The notes below the pieces were generated by a model. That model searched no databases. It worked only from the letters and a program-made list of their open reading frames with translations, and was not told the origin of the DNA. A stretch of DNA of 64,000 nucleotides from Melastoma dodecandrum. Lineage: Eukaryota; Streptophyta; Magnoliopsida; Myrtales; Melastomataceae. The position numbers were made by a program, and so were the translations under genes. This document shows, piece after piece, positions 18,353 through 27,561 of this stretch; within the stretch, counting starts at the first letter, position 1; each line of letters starts with the position of its first letter. The stretch lies in NCBI GenBank assembly GCA_029817715.1, contig JARUPY010000599.1, forward strand, positions 53,763-117,762, in the 5' to 3' direction.

Positions 18353-18958
18353 TTACCGATCGACGGGAAGCCCGATCCGCGCGACCAGGTCGGCGTACGA
18401 GGCGTCGAGCACGGCGCGGTCGGACCCGGAGAGCAGCGCGAACTGCAGCCCGCGCCATTCCGCGACCAGCTGCGTGGCGACGAGCAGCGCCTGGTCCGCC
18501 GCCATCCCCTCCGCCTCGAGCACGGCCCGCACGTCCGACACCCAGTCGACGCCGAGGCGGTCGAGCAGCTCGCGGTTGCGGTCGGGCCGGTAGAGCGCGA
18601 CGCCGAACGCCTGGAAGAACAGGGCGAGGAACGGCAGGTTGTCCGGATGGGCGATGTCGTGCCACACCCGGACCAGCCGGTCCGCGAGCGGCGTCCCCGG
18701 CACGGCGAGCCGCGCGAGGGCGCCCTCGAGCCGCGGGTAGCGCGCGAACGCGACGACGGTCGCCTGCCGCAGCGCCTCCTCCTTCGATCCGAAGTAGTAG
18801 AGGAGCATCCGGTTGTTCGACCCGACCGCGCGCGCCAGCTCGCTGAGGCTGAGGTCCGTCGCACCGTGCTCGAGCACGTGGTCGGCGACCCGCTCGAGCA
18901 CGCGGTCCCTGCCGGAGGCGGGGGCCGCGGTCGCTGCCGCGTCGGGGTCGTCGCTCAC
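18353..18958 (-). CDS. TetR family transcriptional regulator
   Basis: A 201-residue regulator. Residues about 16-62 form the TetR helix-turn-helix (DRVLERVADHVLEHGATDLS, then LARAVGSNNRMLLYYFGSKE), followed by an all-helical ligand domain. The frame is open to 19084, but the GTG at 18958 is preferred because the extra upstream residues are not TetR-like. It lies immediately upstream of the flavin reductase/monooxygenase pair on the same strand and probably controls it. The ligand is unknown. Confidence 0.85.
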   Translation of the reverse strand: MSDDPDAAATAAPASGRDRVLERVADHVLEHGATDLSLSELARAVGSNNRMLLYYFGSKEEALRQATVVAFARYPRLEGALARLAVPGTPLADRLVRVWHDIAHPDNLPFLALFFQAFGVALYRPDRNRELLDRLGVDWVSDVRAVLEAEGMAADQALLVATQLVAEWRGLQFALLSGSDRAVLDASYADLVARIGLPVDR

Positions 18959-19035
18959 GGTGGCCAAACCTAACGATCCGCCCCTCCATCCCCCCATTCC
19001 GGGGCCCTGAACGACAAGGCCCCTTGTCGGCGAAT

Positions 19036-19046
19036 CGAAAGTTTCG
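19036..19046. promoter_or_regulatory. LacI-type operator candidate upstream of LacI gene
   Basis: CGAAAGTTTCG is a palindrome with a single central base, 40 bp before the LacI start at 19087, consistent with autoregulation. A wider GGCGAA/TTTCGCC inverted repeat overlaps it. Confidence 0.5.
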
Positions 19047-19086
19047 CCAGAATGAGCGAAAGATCGAACACGCCGGAGGAGCACGG

Positions 19087-20109
19087 ATGAGCAGCACCGA
19101 CACCGGTCGGCCCGAGCGGACGACCCTGTCCATGCTCGCCGCCGAGGCCGGCGTGTCGCTCTCCACGATCTCGAAGGTGCTGAACGGCCACGCCGACGTG
19201 GCGCCCGCCACCCGGCAGCTCGTCGAGGGCCTCCTCGACCACCACGAGTACCGGCGGCGCGGCACCGCCGCCCGCGGCTCGACGCTGCTCGAGCTGGTGT
19301 TCTCCGACCTCGCGAACCCGTGGGGCGCCGAGATCATGCTCGGGGTGCAGGAGGTCGCGCACCAGGCGGGCATGAGCGTCGTGCTCTCGCCGAGCAGCGA
19401 GCGGCACGAACCCAGCCCGGGCTGGCTGCCCGGCGTGATCCGGCGGCGGCCAGCCGGCGTGCTGCTCGTGTCGACGGAGCCGACGCCGCAGCTGCGCGAG
19501 CGCCTCGGCTCGCGCAACATCCCGTTCGCCGTGATCGACCCCGCGGGCGAGCTGCCGTCCGGCATCGCGTCCGTCGGCTCCACGAACTGGGCGGGCGGCA
19601 TGGCCGCGGCGCGGCACCTCATCGAGCTCGGCCACACCCGGATCGCCGCGGTGAGCGGCTGGTCGCACATGCTCTGCTCCTGGGCGCGGCTCGACGGCTT
19701 CCGGTCCGCGATGGGCGCCGCGGGCCTCCCGGTGCGGGAGGACTGGGTGCGCATGGGCGACTTCCTCCTGAGCGGCGGACGCGTCGCCGCGGAGCTGCTG
19801 CTCGCGGGCGACGACCGCCCGACCGCCGTGTTCGCCGGCAACGACATGCAGGCGCTCGGGGTGATCGAGGTCGCGACGGAGCGCGGGCTGCGTGTGCCGG
19901 AGGACCTGTCGATCGTCGGCTACGACGACACCCAGGTGGCCACGCTGGCGCGGCCCCGGCTCACCACCGTCCACCAGCCGATCCGGCGGATGGCCGCCGA
20001 GGCGTCCCGGATCGTGCTGCGACTCGCCGCCGGCGAGACCGTCGAGCGCCAGCGCCTCGAGCTGGCCACCCATCTCGTCGTCCGCGACAGCACGGCGCCA
20101 CCGGCCTGA
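19087..20109 (+). CDS. LacI family transcriptional regulator
   Basis: A 340-residue regulator from ATG 19087, with GGAGGA seven bases upstream. The DNA-binding segment is TTLSMLAAEAGVSLSTISKV, with a hinge before RRRGTAARGSTLLELVFSDL. The sensor domain contains NPWGAEIMLGVQEVAHQAG, FAVIDPAGELPSGIASVGST, AVFAGNDMQALGVIEVA and the closing VGYDDTQVATLARPRLTTVH. It reads toward, and lies just upstream of, the binding-protein/permease operon at 20313-23555, which it most likely regulates. It belongs to a different subgroup from the LacI genes at 4376 and 42404. Confidence 0.92.
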   Translation: MSSTDTGRPERTTLSMLAAEAGVSLSTISKVLNGHADVAPATRQLVEGLLDHHEYRRRGTAARGSTLLELVFSDLANPWGAEIMLGVQEVAHQAGMSVVLSPSSERHEPSPGWLPGVIRRRPAGVLLVSTEPTPQLRERLGSRNIPFAVIDPAGELPSGIASVGSTNWAGGMAAARHLIELGHTRIAAVSGWSHMLCSWARLDGFRSAMGAAGLPVREDWVRMGDFLLSGGRVAAELLLAGDDRPTAVFAGNDMQALGVIEVATERGLRVPEDLSIVGYDDTQVATLARPRLTTVHQPIRRMAAEASRIVLRLAAGETVERQRLELATHLVVRDSTAPPA

Positions 20110-20169
20110 ATCGGACCTGATCGACCCGATCCGTGATCCAACCGAGACCGCGGATCGCGGAAGTTTTCG

Positions 20170-20194
20170 TTGACATTGCCGTGCGGCGCAACAA
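20170..20194 (+). promoter_or_regulatory. promoter -35 with overlapping ROK-type site for sugar ABC operon
   Basis: A consensus TTGACA at 20170-20175 is followed by TTGCCG-N7-CAACAA (20176-20194). An outer inverted repeat, AGTTTTCGTTG/CAACAAAACT, also spans the hexamer. No good -10 is visible. The first gene starts at 20313. Confidence 0.45.
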
Positions 20195-20312
20195 AACTGA
20201 CCCCGCTCGACGGTGTCGCTTCGCGCCACCGCGTGGGCAGAATCGCAGCAGTTCAACGACGAACAGACGACGGATTCGGCGAAGGAGCCGACCGTCGGAG
20301 AGGACACCGACG

Positions 20313-21632
20313 ATGGCATCTCTTCCCTCCGGATCCGGCTTCACGCGGCGCACCCTGCTCGGTGCGGGCGTGAGCGCGCTCGCGGTCGGCGCGCTCGCCG
20401 CCTGCAGCACGAGCGGCGGCAGCGGCAGCAGCAAGGCGAGCCAGCCGCTCAAGTTCTGGAACCAGCCGTGGGGCGCACCGACCGCCTTCCCGAAGGAGGA
20501 CCAGGCGATCGCCTCCGCGTACAAGCCGAAGAGCGGCTTCGGCGCGGTCCAGTACCGCCAGGTGCAGTGGGCGAACTTCCTGCAGACCTACGAGACGGCG
20601 GTCGCGGCGAACTCCGGTCCGGCGGTCAGCTCGGGCGGCGGCACGCAGGCGTTCCTGTTCGCGAGCCAGGGCAAGATCGCCTACGCCGACAACCTGCTCG
20701 ACTCGTTCAAGAAGAACGGCATCTACGACGACTTCCTCCCGGGCCTCGTCGACACCCTGAAGACCAGCAACGGCTACGCCGCTGTCCCCTACAACCTCGA
20801 CATGCGGCTCTTCTGGTACCGCAAGGACCTGCTGGCGAAGGCCGGCACGACGCCGCCGACGACGTGGGACGAGTTCGAGGCCGCCTGCAAGGCGCTGAAG
20901 AAGATCGGCGTCTACGGCTACGGCACGTACTCCGGCGCGGGCGCCTTCACGGGCGGCCACACCCTCGTCGCGCACATGATCAACAACGGCGGCGGCCTGT
21001 TCGACAGCAGCCAGCAGCCGAACTGCGTCACGCCGCAGAACATCCAGGCGATGGAGTGGGTGATCGGACTGGTCAAGAACGGCTACGTCGACCCCCGTGC
21101 GGGCACCTACACGTCGGCGAACGCCTACGCGCAGATGAACGCGAACAAGTTCGGCATGATCTGGGACGGCGCCGGCACCCCGGCGAACGTCAGCGCCACG
21201 GTCGCGGCCCAGCTCGAGGTCGGCACGCCCCTCACCGGTCCGTCCGGCGCGAAGGGAGCGCTCTACTTCCCGAACAACATCATGATGTACAAGAACACCC
21301 CCAGCCAGGCGGCGTCGGAGGCGTTCCTGACGTACTACTACCAGAACATGAAGTCGCTCTGGACGAAGAAGACGGGCATCGGCATCGCGCCGCTGAAGTC
21401 GATCGCCACCGCGGCGTACGCGGACGACCCGAAGACGACGGCGATCGTGAACAACTGGCAGCCGATCTCGAAGACGTGGGGCGCCCCCGGGCAGAACACG
21501 GTCTTCCTCAACGTCACGAAGGTCGACGGCACGCAGCCGATGATCAACTTCGCGCAGACGATCCTGGCCGGGAAGACGGACGCGAAGACGGCGCTGACGA
21601 CGCTGCAGAGCGCGCTGAAGTCCGCCGCGTGA
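20313..21632 (+). CDS. carbohydrate ABC transporter substrate-binding lipoprotein (CUT1)
   Basis: A 439-residue lipoprotein with an arginine pair at residues 12-13 (FTRRTLLGAG), a hydrophobic core and lipobox LAAC at 28-31, so it may be a Tat substrate. The mature protein is an extracellular solute-binding family 1 protein: FWNQPWGAPTAF near the N-terminus, PYNLDMRLFWYRKDLLAKAG and TTWDEFEAACKALKKIG in the middle. Two MalF/MalG-type permeases follow in the same operon. No ATPase is encoded here, as usual for CUT1 systems that share an MsiK-like ATPase. An oligosaccharide or glycoside ligand is likely, given the oxidative genes downstream. Confidence 0.92.
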   Translation: MASLPSGSGFTRRTLLGAGVSALAVGALAACSTSGGSGSSKASQPLKFWNQPWGAPTAFPKEDQAIASAYKPKSGFGAVQYRQVQWANFLQTYETAVAANSGPAVSSGGGTQAFLFASQGKIAYADNLLDSFKKNGIYDDFLPGLVDTLKTSNGYAAVPYNLDMRLFWYRKDLLAKAGTTPPTTWDEFEAACKALKKIGVYGYGTYSGAGAFTGGHTLVAHMINNGGGLFDSSQQPNCVTPQNIQAMEWVIGLVKNGYVDPRAGTYTSANAYAQMNANKFGMIWDGAGTPANVSATVAAQLEVGTPLTGPSGAKGALYFPNNIMMYKNTPSQAASEAFLTYYYQNMKSLWTKKTGIGIAPLKSIATAAYADDPKTTAIVNNWQPISKTWGAPGQNTVFLNVTKVDGTQPMINFAQTILAGKTDAKTALTTLQSALKSAA

Positions 21633-21675
21633 CCCGCCCGCTCACCGGCGTGGGCGTGCTCGAGGAGGAGTGCTG

Positions 21676-22677
21676 ATGGCGATCGACACGGTCACCGATC
21701 GGTTGTCGCAGGCGAAGCGCGGCGTGGGGGTGTCCGGGCGCGGCCCGGGCGCCCCCCGTCGCGGGCGGCCGTCGTCTCCGCTCGGCCGCGCAGGCGTGAC
21801 GCTCGCGGTCTTCGCGCTGCCGTCGCTGGTCCTGCTCGTCCTGCTGAACGTCTTCCCGGTCGTCTACTCGTTCATCCAGTCGCTGCAGAACGGCACACCG
21901 TCCACGCTGCCGACCGAGGCGCCGTTCGTCGGCCTCGCGAACTACATCAACCTCTTCACGACCTCGCCGTTCGTCGAGCAGTTCGCGCAGGCGGCGATCT
22001 TCACCGTGATCTTCACGGTCACCGGGGTATTCGGGTCCTGGGCGGTCGGCCTCGCGCTGGCGCTGCTGCTGCGGACCAGGATCCCCGGCAACACCGTGTT
22101 CAAGGTGCTGCTGCTGCTGCCGTGGATCGTGCCGGTCGTGGTGTCCTCGACCGCGTGGAACTGGCTGGTCGCGACCCCGCAGTCGCCGGTGCCGACCGTG
22201 CTGTCCGCGATCGGGATCCAGAACGCGAACTTCCTCGGCGACCCCGTGCTCGCTCAGATCGTGGTCTGCGTCTTCAAGGTGTGGATCAGCTTCCCGTTCA
22301 TGATGATGATGATGTCCTCGGCGCTCGCGTCGGTGGACACCAACGTCTACGAGGCCGCGAAGATGGACGGCGCGACGGGCTGGCAGGCGTTCACGGGCGT
22401 CACGCTGCCGATCATCTCGAGGACCACCTACATCAGCTGGGTCCTGATGACGATCTTCTGCGTGAACGACTTCCCGACGATCTTCCTGCTCACGCAGGGC
22501 GGTCCGTCGACCGGCGTCTCGGGCGCCACGACGTCGCTGATCATCCTCGCGTACCAGTTCGCGTTCCAGAACGCGCAGACCGGCCCTGCGACGGCGATCG
22601 CGTTCCTCATGACCGCGGTGCTCGTGATCGTGTCCACGCTGCTGTACCAGCGCATCAAGAAGGTGAACATCGAATGA
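21676..22677 (+). CDS. sugar ABC transporter permease (MalF-type)
   Basis: A 333-residue inner-membrane protein with six predicted membrane segments, starting with LAVFALPSLVLLVLLNVFPV. The EAA motif that contacts the ATPase is EAAKMDGATGWQAFTGVTLP. A run of five methionines (residues about 208-212, FMMMMMSSAL) lies in a membrane helix. ATG 21676 is preferred over GTG 21670 because GAGGAGGAG sits at the right distance. The stop overlaps the next permease start (ATGA). Confidence 0.92.
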   Translation: MAIDTVTDRLSQAKRGVGVSGRGPGAPRRGRPSSPLGRAGVTLAVFALPSLVLLVLLNVFPVVYSFIQSLQNGTPSTLPTEAPFVGLANYINLFTTSPFVEQFAQAAIFTVIFTVTGVFGSWAVGLALALLLRTRIPGNTVFKVLLLLPWIVPVVVSSTAWNWLVATPQSPVPTVLSAIGIQNANFLGDPVLAQIVVCVFKVWISFPFMMMMMSSALASVDTNVYEAAKMDGATGWQAFTGVTLPIISRTTYISWVLMTIFCVNDFPTIFLLTQGGPSTGVSGATTSLIILAYQFAFQNAQTGPATAIAFLMTAVLVIVSTLLYQRIKKVNIE

Positions 22678-23555
22678 GCCAGGCAGTCGCAGCGAGCGGC
22701 GCGCAGACCGCACCGATGGGTCGGACCAGGCGCCGGACCGTCCGCGAGCGGGAGTCGAAGGGCCAGTGGTGGCGCTTCCTCCTCATCACCGTCGTCACCC
22801 TCGTGGTGATCACGCCGATCCTCGCGGTGCTCTACCTCTCGACCCAGCCGGGCCAGAACAGCACCGCGACCGGGTTCACGTTCGAGAACTTCGCCCGCGT
22901 CTTCACCGGTACGGACGTGCTGGTCTGGTTGGGCAACAGCCTCACCGTGGCGCTGATCACGGTGGTCGTCGCCGTCGTCGTCGCCGCGCCGCCGGGGTAC
23001 GTGCTCTCCCGCCTCCGGAACCGGCTGGTCTCCGGGTACTCGCTGATCCTGTTCGTCGTCCAGTCCCTGCCGGTGGTGACCGCGGCGATCCCGCTGTTCC
23101 TCACCTTCACGGTGCTCGGCCTCATCGACTCGCTCGGCGGCGTCGCGATCGTCTACATCGGGTCGACGATGTCCGTCGCGATCTGGATGATGGCGGCGTA
23201 CTTCGACTCCATCCCGATCTCCCTCGAGGAGGCCGCGTGGATGGACGGGGCGAGCGTGTTCGGCGGCTTCCGGAGGATCGTGCTCCGGAACTCCCTCCCG
23301 GGCATCCTGTCGACGGCGATCTTCTCGTTCCTGCTCGCCTGGAACGACTACCTGATCGCGCTGCTGTTCCTGCAGAGCCCGCAGAACCTCACCCTCCCGG
23401 TCGGCCTCGAGTCGTTCTTCCAGCAGAACGCCGCCGACTGGGGCCAGATCATGGCCGTCGCCGTGGTCATGATGCTCCCGCCCGTGCTGATCTTCGCCGT
23501 GCTGAACAAGTACTTCAGCGTCGGCGGCATCGGCGGATCCCTCGCCGGCCGGTAG
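22674..23555 (+). CDS. sugar ABC transporter permease (MalG-type)
   Basis: A 293-residue partner permease with an N-terminal cytosolic basic stretch (GRTRRRTVRERESKGQWWR), six membrane segments and the EAA motif EEAAWMDGASVFGGFRRIVL. It closes with FAVLNKYFSVGGIGGSLAGR, typical of MalG-like proteins. It is translationally coupled to the upstream permease. A strong inverted repeat follows its stop, marking the operon end or an attenuation point before the GMC oxidoreductase gene. Confidence 0.92.
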   Translation: MSQAVAASGAQTAPMGRTRRRTVRERESKGQWWRFLLITVVTLVVITPILAVLYLSTQPGQNSTATGFTFENFARVFTGTDVLVWLGNSLTVALITVVVAVVVAAPPGYVLSRLRNRLVSGYSLILFVVQSLPVVTAAIPLFLTFTVLGLIDSLGGVAIVYIGSTMSVAIWMMAAYFDSIPISLEEAAWMDGASVFGGFRRIVLRNSLPGILSTAIFSFLLAWNDYLIALLFLQSPQNLTLPVGLESFFQQNAADWGQIMAVAVVMMLPPVLIFAVLNKYFSVGGIGGSLAGR

Positions 23556-23558
23556 GCC

Positions 23559-23660
23559 TCGCGGATCCGCAGTTCCTTCGCGGTTTCCGCAGTTCTCGGC
23601 CGACACGCCGTCCGACCGTCGGACCGGACGGCGTGTCGGCCGATTTCTGCGGATCCGCGA
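23559..23660. terminator. nested long inverted repeat (terminator / REP-like element)
   Basis: Outer arms TCGCGGATCCGCAG (23559-23572) and its complement (23647-23660) enclose perfect 19-bp inner arms beginning TCGGCCGACACGCCG (23596-23614; 23625-23643), with a 10-base spacer. It lies between the permease stop and the GMC start. A related element sits at 27409-27494. Confidence 0.7.
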
Positions 23661-23679
23661 CACTTCGGGAGGACGAGAT

Positions 23680-25697
23680 ATGAGGGTCTCCGATGCGATC
23701 CGAGCGGCGATCGATCGCATCGTCCCCGCGGACGACCGATTCCCCGGCGGCTGGGAAGGCGGAGTCGCGCGCTACGTCGAGGAGTCACCGGACCTCGGCT
23801 GGGCGGAGGCGCCGATCGCGCACCTGGGCAGCCGACTCGAGGCGCTCGGCTTCGCCGACCTCGACCACGCCCATCAGGACGAGCTGCTGCGCGGGGTCGA
23901 GGCGGACGAGGGGTTCGCGGCGCTGCGCCGCGTCGTGCTCGAGGGCTACTACGCGGCGCGCGAGGGCGCGGCTCCCGCCGGGCTGGCGCTGGTCGGGTTC
24001 CGGGCGGTGCCGGAGGGCGTCGAGCCGGTCGAGCCCGACCTCGTGCCCGACGTCGGCGTCGCCGGCGTGCGCCGCTGCTACGACGCGGTCGTCGTCGGCA
24101 GCGGCCCGGGCGGCGGGGTCGCGGCGCAGGTGCTCACGCAGGCCGGGCGCAGCGTGCTCGTGATCGAGCGCGCCCGGCGCCTCCCGAACGCCGCGCTTCG
24201 CGGCGACCACCTCCGGGGCAAGCGGAACGCGGTGTACCGGCCGACCGCCGGCCCCGGTGCAGGGCACCCGAGGATCGCGCGGACGCCCGCCGCCGACATC
24301 GAGGTCGACGGGGACGGCGACGCGAGCCTCTACGGCCTGAACGCCGACACCATGGGCGGCGGCACCCGGCTCTGGCAGGGCATGGCGTGGCGGTTCCTGC
24401 CGGAGGACTTCCGGATGGCCTCGACCTACGGGAACCCGGAGGGCGCCAGCCTCGCCGACTGGCCCGTCGACTACGACGACATGGAGCCCTACTACTCGCG
24501 TGCGGAACGGGAGCTCGGCGTCGCCGGCGAGGAGGGCGGCCTCACCGGCCGCACGCCGCGGTCCTCCGGCTATCCGATGCCCGGGTTCCCGACCGAGCGG
24601 GCGCGCGAGCTGCTCGGCGACGCCGCCGACCGCCTCGGGTGGGGCTGGGGGCCGATCCCGCTCGCGCTGAACAGCGTGCCCCACGACGGCCGGCCCGCGT
24701 GCGTCCGGTGCGCGCAGTGCGTCGGGCACGCGTGCCCGGTGAACGCGAAGAACGGCAGCTACAACACCTTCCTCCCCCGCGCGCACGCGACCGGGCGCTG
24801 CGACGTGCTCTACGACGCGGAGGTGATCGAGGTCCGCGACGGCGCCGACCGCGCCGCCGTGACGGTGATGGGCCGGACCTCCACGACCCCGGTGCAGCTG
24901 ACCGTCGACGCGGACGTCGTCGTCGTGTCCGCCGGCGCGGTCGAGTCCGCCCGGCTGCTGCTGGCCTCCGGGATCGGCAACGACCACATGGGGCGGCACC
25001 TGCACGACCACCGGTACTCGACGATCCTCGGGGCGATGGACGAGCCGGTGAAGCCGTACGTCGGGCCCGGTCACTCCGTCGCGACGCTCGAACCACGTGC
25101 ACGGCGCGACGATCCCGTGGGGCGGCGGCGTGCTCGTCGACCTGATGAGCCTGCTGCCGCTCACCTGGGCGTCGAACCCGCTGCCGGGTGTGCCGCGGTG
25201 GGGCGCCGGCCACAAGGCCTGGATGGCCGGGCCGCGCGCGCACGCGTTCGGCGTCTTCGGCATGGGCCAGGAGATCCCCATGCCCGACTCCCGCGTCACG
25301 CTCGCCGCGGTGCGCGACCGCTGGGGCCGACCGGGCGCCTGCGCTCCGCAAGCTCGTGCACCCCGCGTCGGAGGAGGTCGAGGCCGGGATGTCGGCGTAC
25401 GGCGAGCGCTGGCTCCTCGAGGCCGGCGCGCACGACGTCGCCCACCCGCCGCGCGGCAACGCGACCGCGTCCGCCGCCGGCGAGCACTCCTCCGGCACCG
25501 CGCGGATGGGCTTCGACCCCGCGACGAGCGCCACCGATCCGTTCGGCCGCCCGTGGGGCACCCGGCGGCTCGTCGTGTGCGACTCCTCGCTGCACACCAC
25601 CAACGGCAGCGTCAACCCGACGCTGACGATCACGGCGAACGCGTTCCGCGTCGCCGAGCACCTCGTGGCCGACTGGCCCGACGGAAGGACCGCATGA
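23680..25697 (+). pseudogene. GMC oxidoreductase with N-terminal gluconate-dehydrogenase-subunit-3-like domain, two frameshifts
   Basis: Residues 1-110 or so resemble the small subunit of membrane gluconate 2-dehydrogenase (DAIRAAIDRIVPADDRFPGG, DELLRGVEADEGFAALRRVV). Then an FAD-binding GMC oxidoreductase starts: YDAVVVGSGPGGGVAA at about 134-146, a cysteine-rich loop CVRCAQCVGHACP, and a C-terminal catalytic region with EHSSGTARMGFDP and NPTLTITANAFR. Frames change near 25090 and 25345. Pyranose 2-/3-oxidases and C-glycoside 3-oxidases belong to this branch, so oxidation of a sugar ring hydroxyl is the likely reaction. ATG 23680 follows GGAGG. The stop overlaps the ThuA-like start (ATGA). 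Confidence 0.87.
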
Positions 25698-26398
25698 CTC
25701 GCAACGCACTGATCGTCCGGGGCGGCTGGGACGGGCACATGCCCGTCGAGACCACCGACTCGTTCATCCCGTTCCTCGAAGCGAACGGCTTCTCGGTGCG
25801 CGTGGAGGAGTCGAACGCGATCTACGCCGACGCGGAGGTGATGGCCGGGATCGACCTGATCGTCCAGGTCGTGACGATGTCGACGATCGAGAAGGAGCCG
25901 CTCGCCGGCCTGATCGCCGCCGTCCGCGCGGGCACCGGCATGGTCGGCTGGCACGGCGGCATCGCGGACTCCTACCGCGACAGCGCGGACTACCTGCAGC
26001 TGATCGGCGGGCAGTTCGCGCATCACGCCTCCGTCCGACCGCCCGAGGAGGCGACCGGCGAGCAGTCCGACAACTACGAGGACTACACGGTGGGCATCAC
26101 CGAGCTCGGCCGCACGCACCCGCTCACCGAGGGGATCGAGGACTTCGACCTGACGACCGAGCAGTACTGGGTGCTGTCGGACGAGTACAACCAGGTCCTC
26201 GCGACCACGACGCAGGCGAAGCGCGACTGGGACGCGTGGGACCGGCCGGTCACGTTCCCCGCGGTCTGGACGCGGCACTGGGGCGATGGCCGCATCGTCG
26301 TCTCGACCCCCGGCCACCGGCTCGAGATCGTGCAGCACCCGTCGGTCCGGACGATCCGCGAGCGCGGGATGCTCTGGGCGGCGAGGGCCGAGCGATGA
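25694..26398 (+). CDS. ThuA-like domain protein
   Basis: A 234-residue protein of the ThuA family, a glutamine-amidotransferase-like fold linked to trehalose/sucrose use through 3-keto sugars in rhizobia. Seen here: NALIVRGGWDGHMPVETTDS, VGWHGGIADSYRDSADYLQL and the C-terminal RHWGDGRIVVSTPGH. There is no signal peptide. Start and stop are coupled by ATGA overlaps to the GMC oxidoreductase before it and the TIM-barrel isomerase after it, so these act as one operon. A role in handling 3-keto-glycosides is inferred from the family. Confidence 0.88.
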   Translation: MTRNALIVRGGWDGHMPVETTDSFIPFLEANGFSVRVEESNAIYADAEVMAGIDLIVQVVTMSTIEKEPLAGLIAAVRAGTGMVGWHGGIADSYRDSADYLQLIGGQFAHHASVRPPEEATGEQSDNYEDYTVGITELGRTHPLTEGIEDFDLTTEQYWVLSDEYNQVLATTTQAKRDWDAWDRPVTFPAVWTRHWGDGRIVVSTPGHRLEIVQHPSVRTIRERGMLWAARAER

Positions 26399-27400
26399 CC
26401 CGCCCGGTAACCCTGTTCACCGGCCAGTGGGCCGACCTGCCGTTCGAGGAGGTCGCGAAGCACGCCTCCGAGTGGGGCTACGACGGCCTGGAGATCGCCT
26501 GCTCGGGCGAGCACCTCGACGTGGTCCGCGCCGCGGAGGACCCCGAGTACGTCGCCGAGAAGAAAGGCGGTGCTCGAGAAGAACGGCCTGCAGGTCTGGA
26601 CGCTCGGCACGCACCTGAACAGCCAGGCCGTCTGCGACTCCCCCATCGACGAGCGGCACCGCGACATCCTGTCCGACCGCGTGTGGGGCGACGGCGACCC
26701 GGAGGGCGTCCGGCAGCGCGCGGCCGCCGAGATGATCACGACCGCGAAGGCCGCGAAGGCGATGGGCGCGACGACCGTCACCGGCTTCACCGGCTCCTCC
26801 ATCTGGCACGCGGTCGGGATGTTCCCGCCGGCATCGGAGGCGTTCGTGCAGCGCGGGTTCGACGACTTCGTCACGCGGTGGACGCCGATCCTCGACGCGT
26901 TCGAGGAGCAGGGCGTGCGGTTCGCGCACGAGCCGCACCCCTCCGAGATCGCCTACGACTACTGGACCGCGAAGCGGGCGCTCGAGGCGATCGACCACCC
27001 GGCGTTCGGGTTCAACTTCGACCCGAGTCACTTCGTCTGGCAGCAGCTGGACCCGTCGATGTTCTTGGCGGACTTCGCGCCGCACGTCTTCCACGTGCAC
27101 TGCAAGGAGTCCGTCACCCACTTCGACGGGCGCAACGGCCGCCTCTCCTCCCACCTCCCCTGGGCGGACCCGCGCCGCGGCTGGGACTTCGTCTCGGTCG
27201 GGCACGGCGAGGTGCCGTGGGAGCGGATCTTCCGCACCTTGAACGCGATCGGCTACGACGGCCCGACCTCGGTGGAGTGGGAGGACGCGGGCATGGACCG
27301 CCTCCGCGGCGCCCCGGAGGCGCTCGCGATCATCCGGAGCATGAACGCGATCCGGCCCGCGGCCGCGGCCTTCGACGCCGCCTTCACCTCCGGGCGCTGA
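26395..27400 (+). pseudogene. sugar phosphate isomerase/epimerase-like TIM barrel, one frameshift
   Basis: An AP-endonuclease-2/xylose-isomerase-like barrel of about 335 residues. It begins VTLFTGQWADLPFEEVAKH and contains FGFNFDPSHFVWQQLDP, HVFHVHCKESVTHFDGRNG and a closing TSVEWEDAGMD, which supply the metal ligands typical of the fold. One extra A near 26565 (reading KKGGAREE instead of KKAVLEKN) breaks the frame. The start overlaps the ThuA-like stop. Relatives include 3-keto-glycoside lyases and C-glycoside deglycosidase subunits. The operon setting suits such a function, but plain epimerase activity is equally possible. Confidence 0.87.
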
Positions 27401-27408
27401 CCCGCCGC

Positions 27409-27494
27409 GTTCGCCGTTCCGCAGATCCGCGCCGACACGCCGCTTCCGAGCGACCGGAGACGGCGTGTCGACCGATTTCTGCGGAACGGCGAAC
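27409..27494. terminator. nested inverted repeat related to that at 23559-23660
   Basis: Perfect 17-bp outer arms (27409-27425, beginning GTTCGCCGTTCC, and 27478-27494) enclose CGACACGCCG/CGGCGTGTCG inner arms (27433-27442; 27461-27470). The inner arms and the adjoining CCGATTTCTGCGG are shared with the earlier element. It follows the isomerase stop by 8 bp. Confidence 0.7.
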
Positions 27495-27514
27495 CCCTCC
27501 GTAGGATGAGGCGA

Positions 27515-27533
27515 TTGCAGCGCCCCGCAACAA
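27515..27533. promoter_or_regulatory. ROK-type site candidate upstream of Gfo/Idh/MocA gene
   Basis: TTGCAG, seven bases, then CAACAA, 28 bp before the GTG start at 27562. The left half matches TTGTTG at four of six positions, so this is weaker than the sites at 13334 and 30769. Confidence 0.4.
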
Positions 27534-27561
27534 ACCGGGCGCCGGACGAGGAGGTCCCGCA

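Noticed and set aside
18959..19084. A 42-residue N-terminal extension of the TetR protein up to 19084
   Set aside because: The extension is not TetR-like, and would overlap the LacI promoter region and its operator; GTG 18958 is preferred.
22290..22325. ATG repeat (five Met codons) as a possible slippage or restart site
   Set aside because: It is in frame within a membrane helix of an intact permease, with no internal ribosome site.
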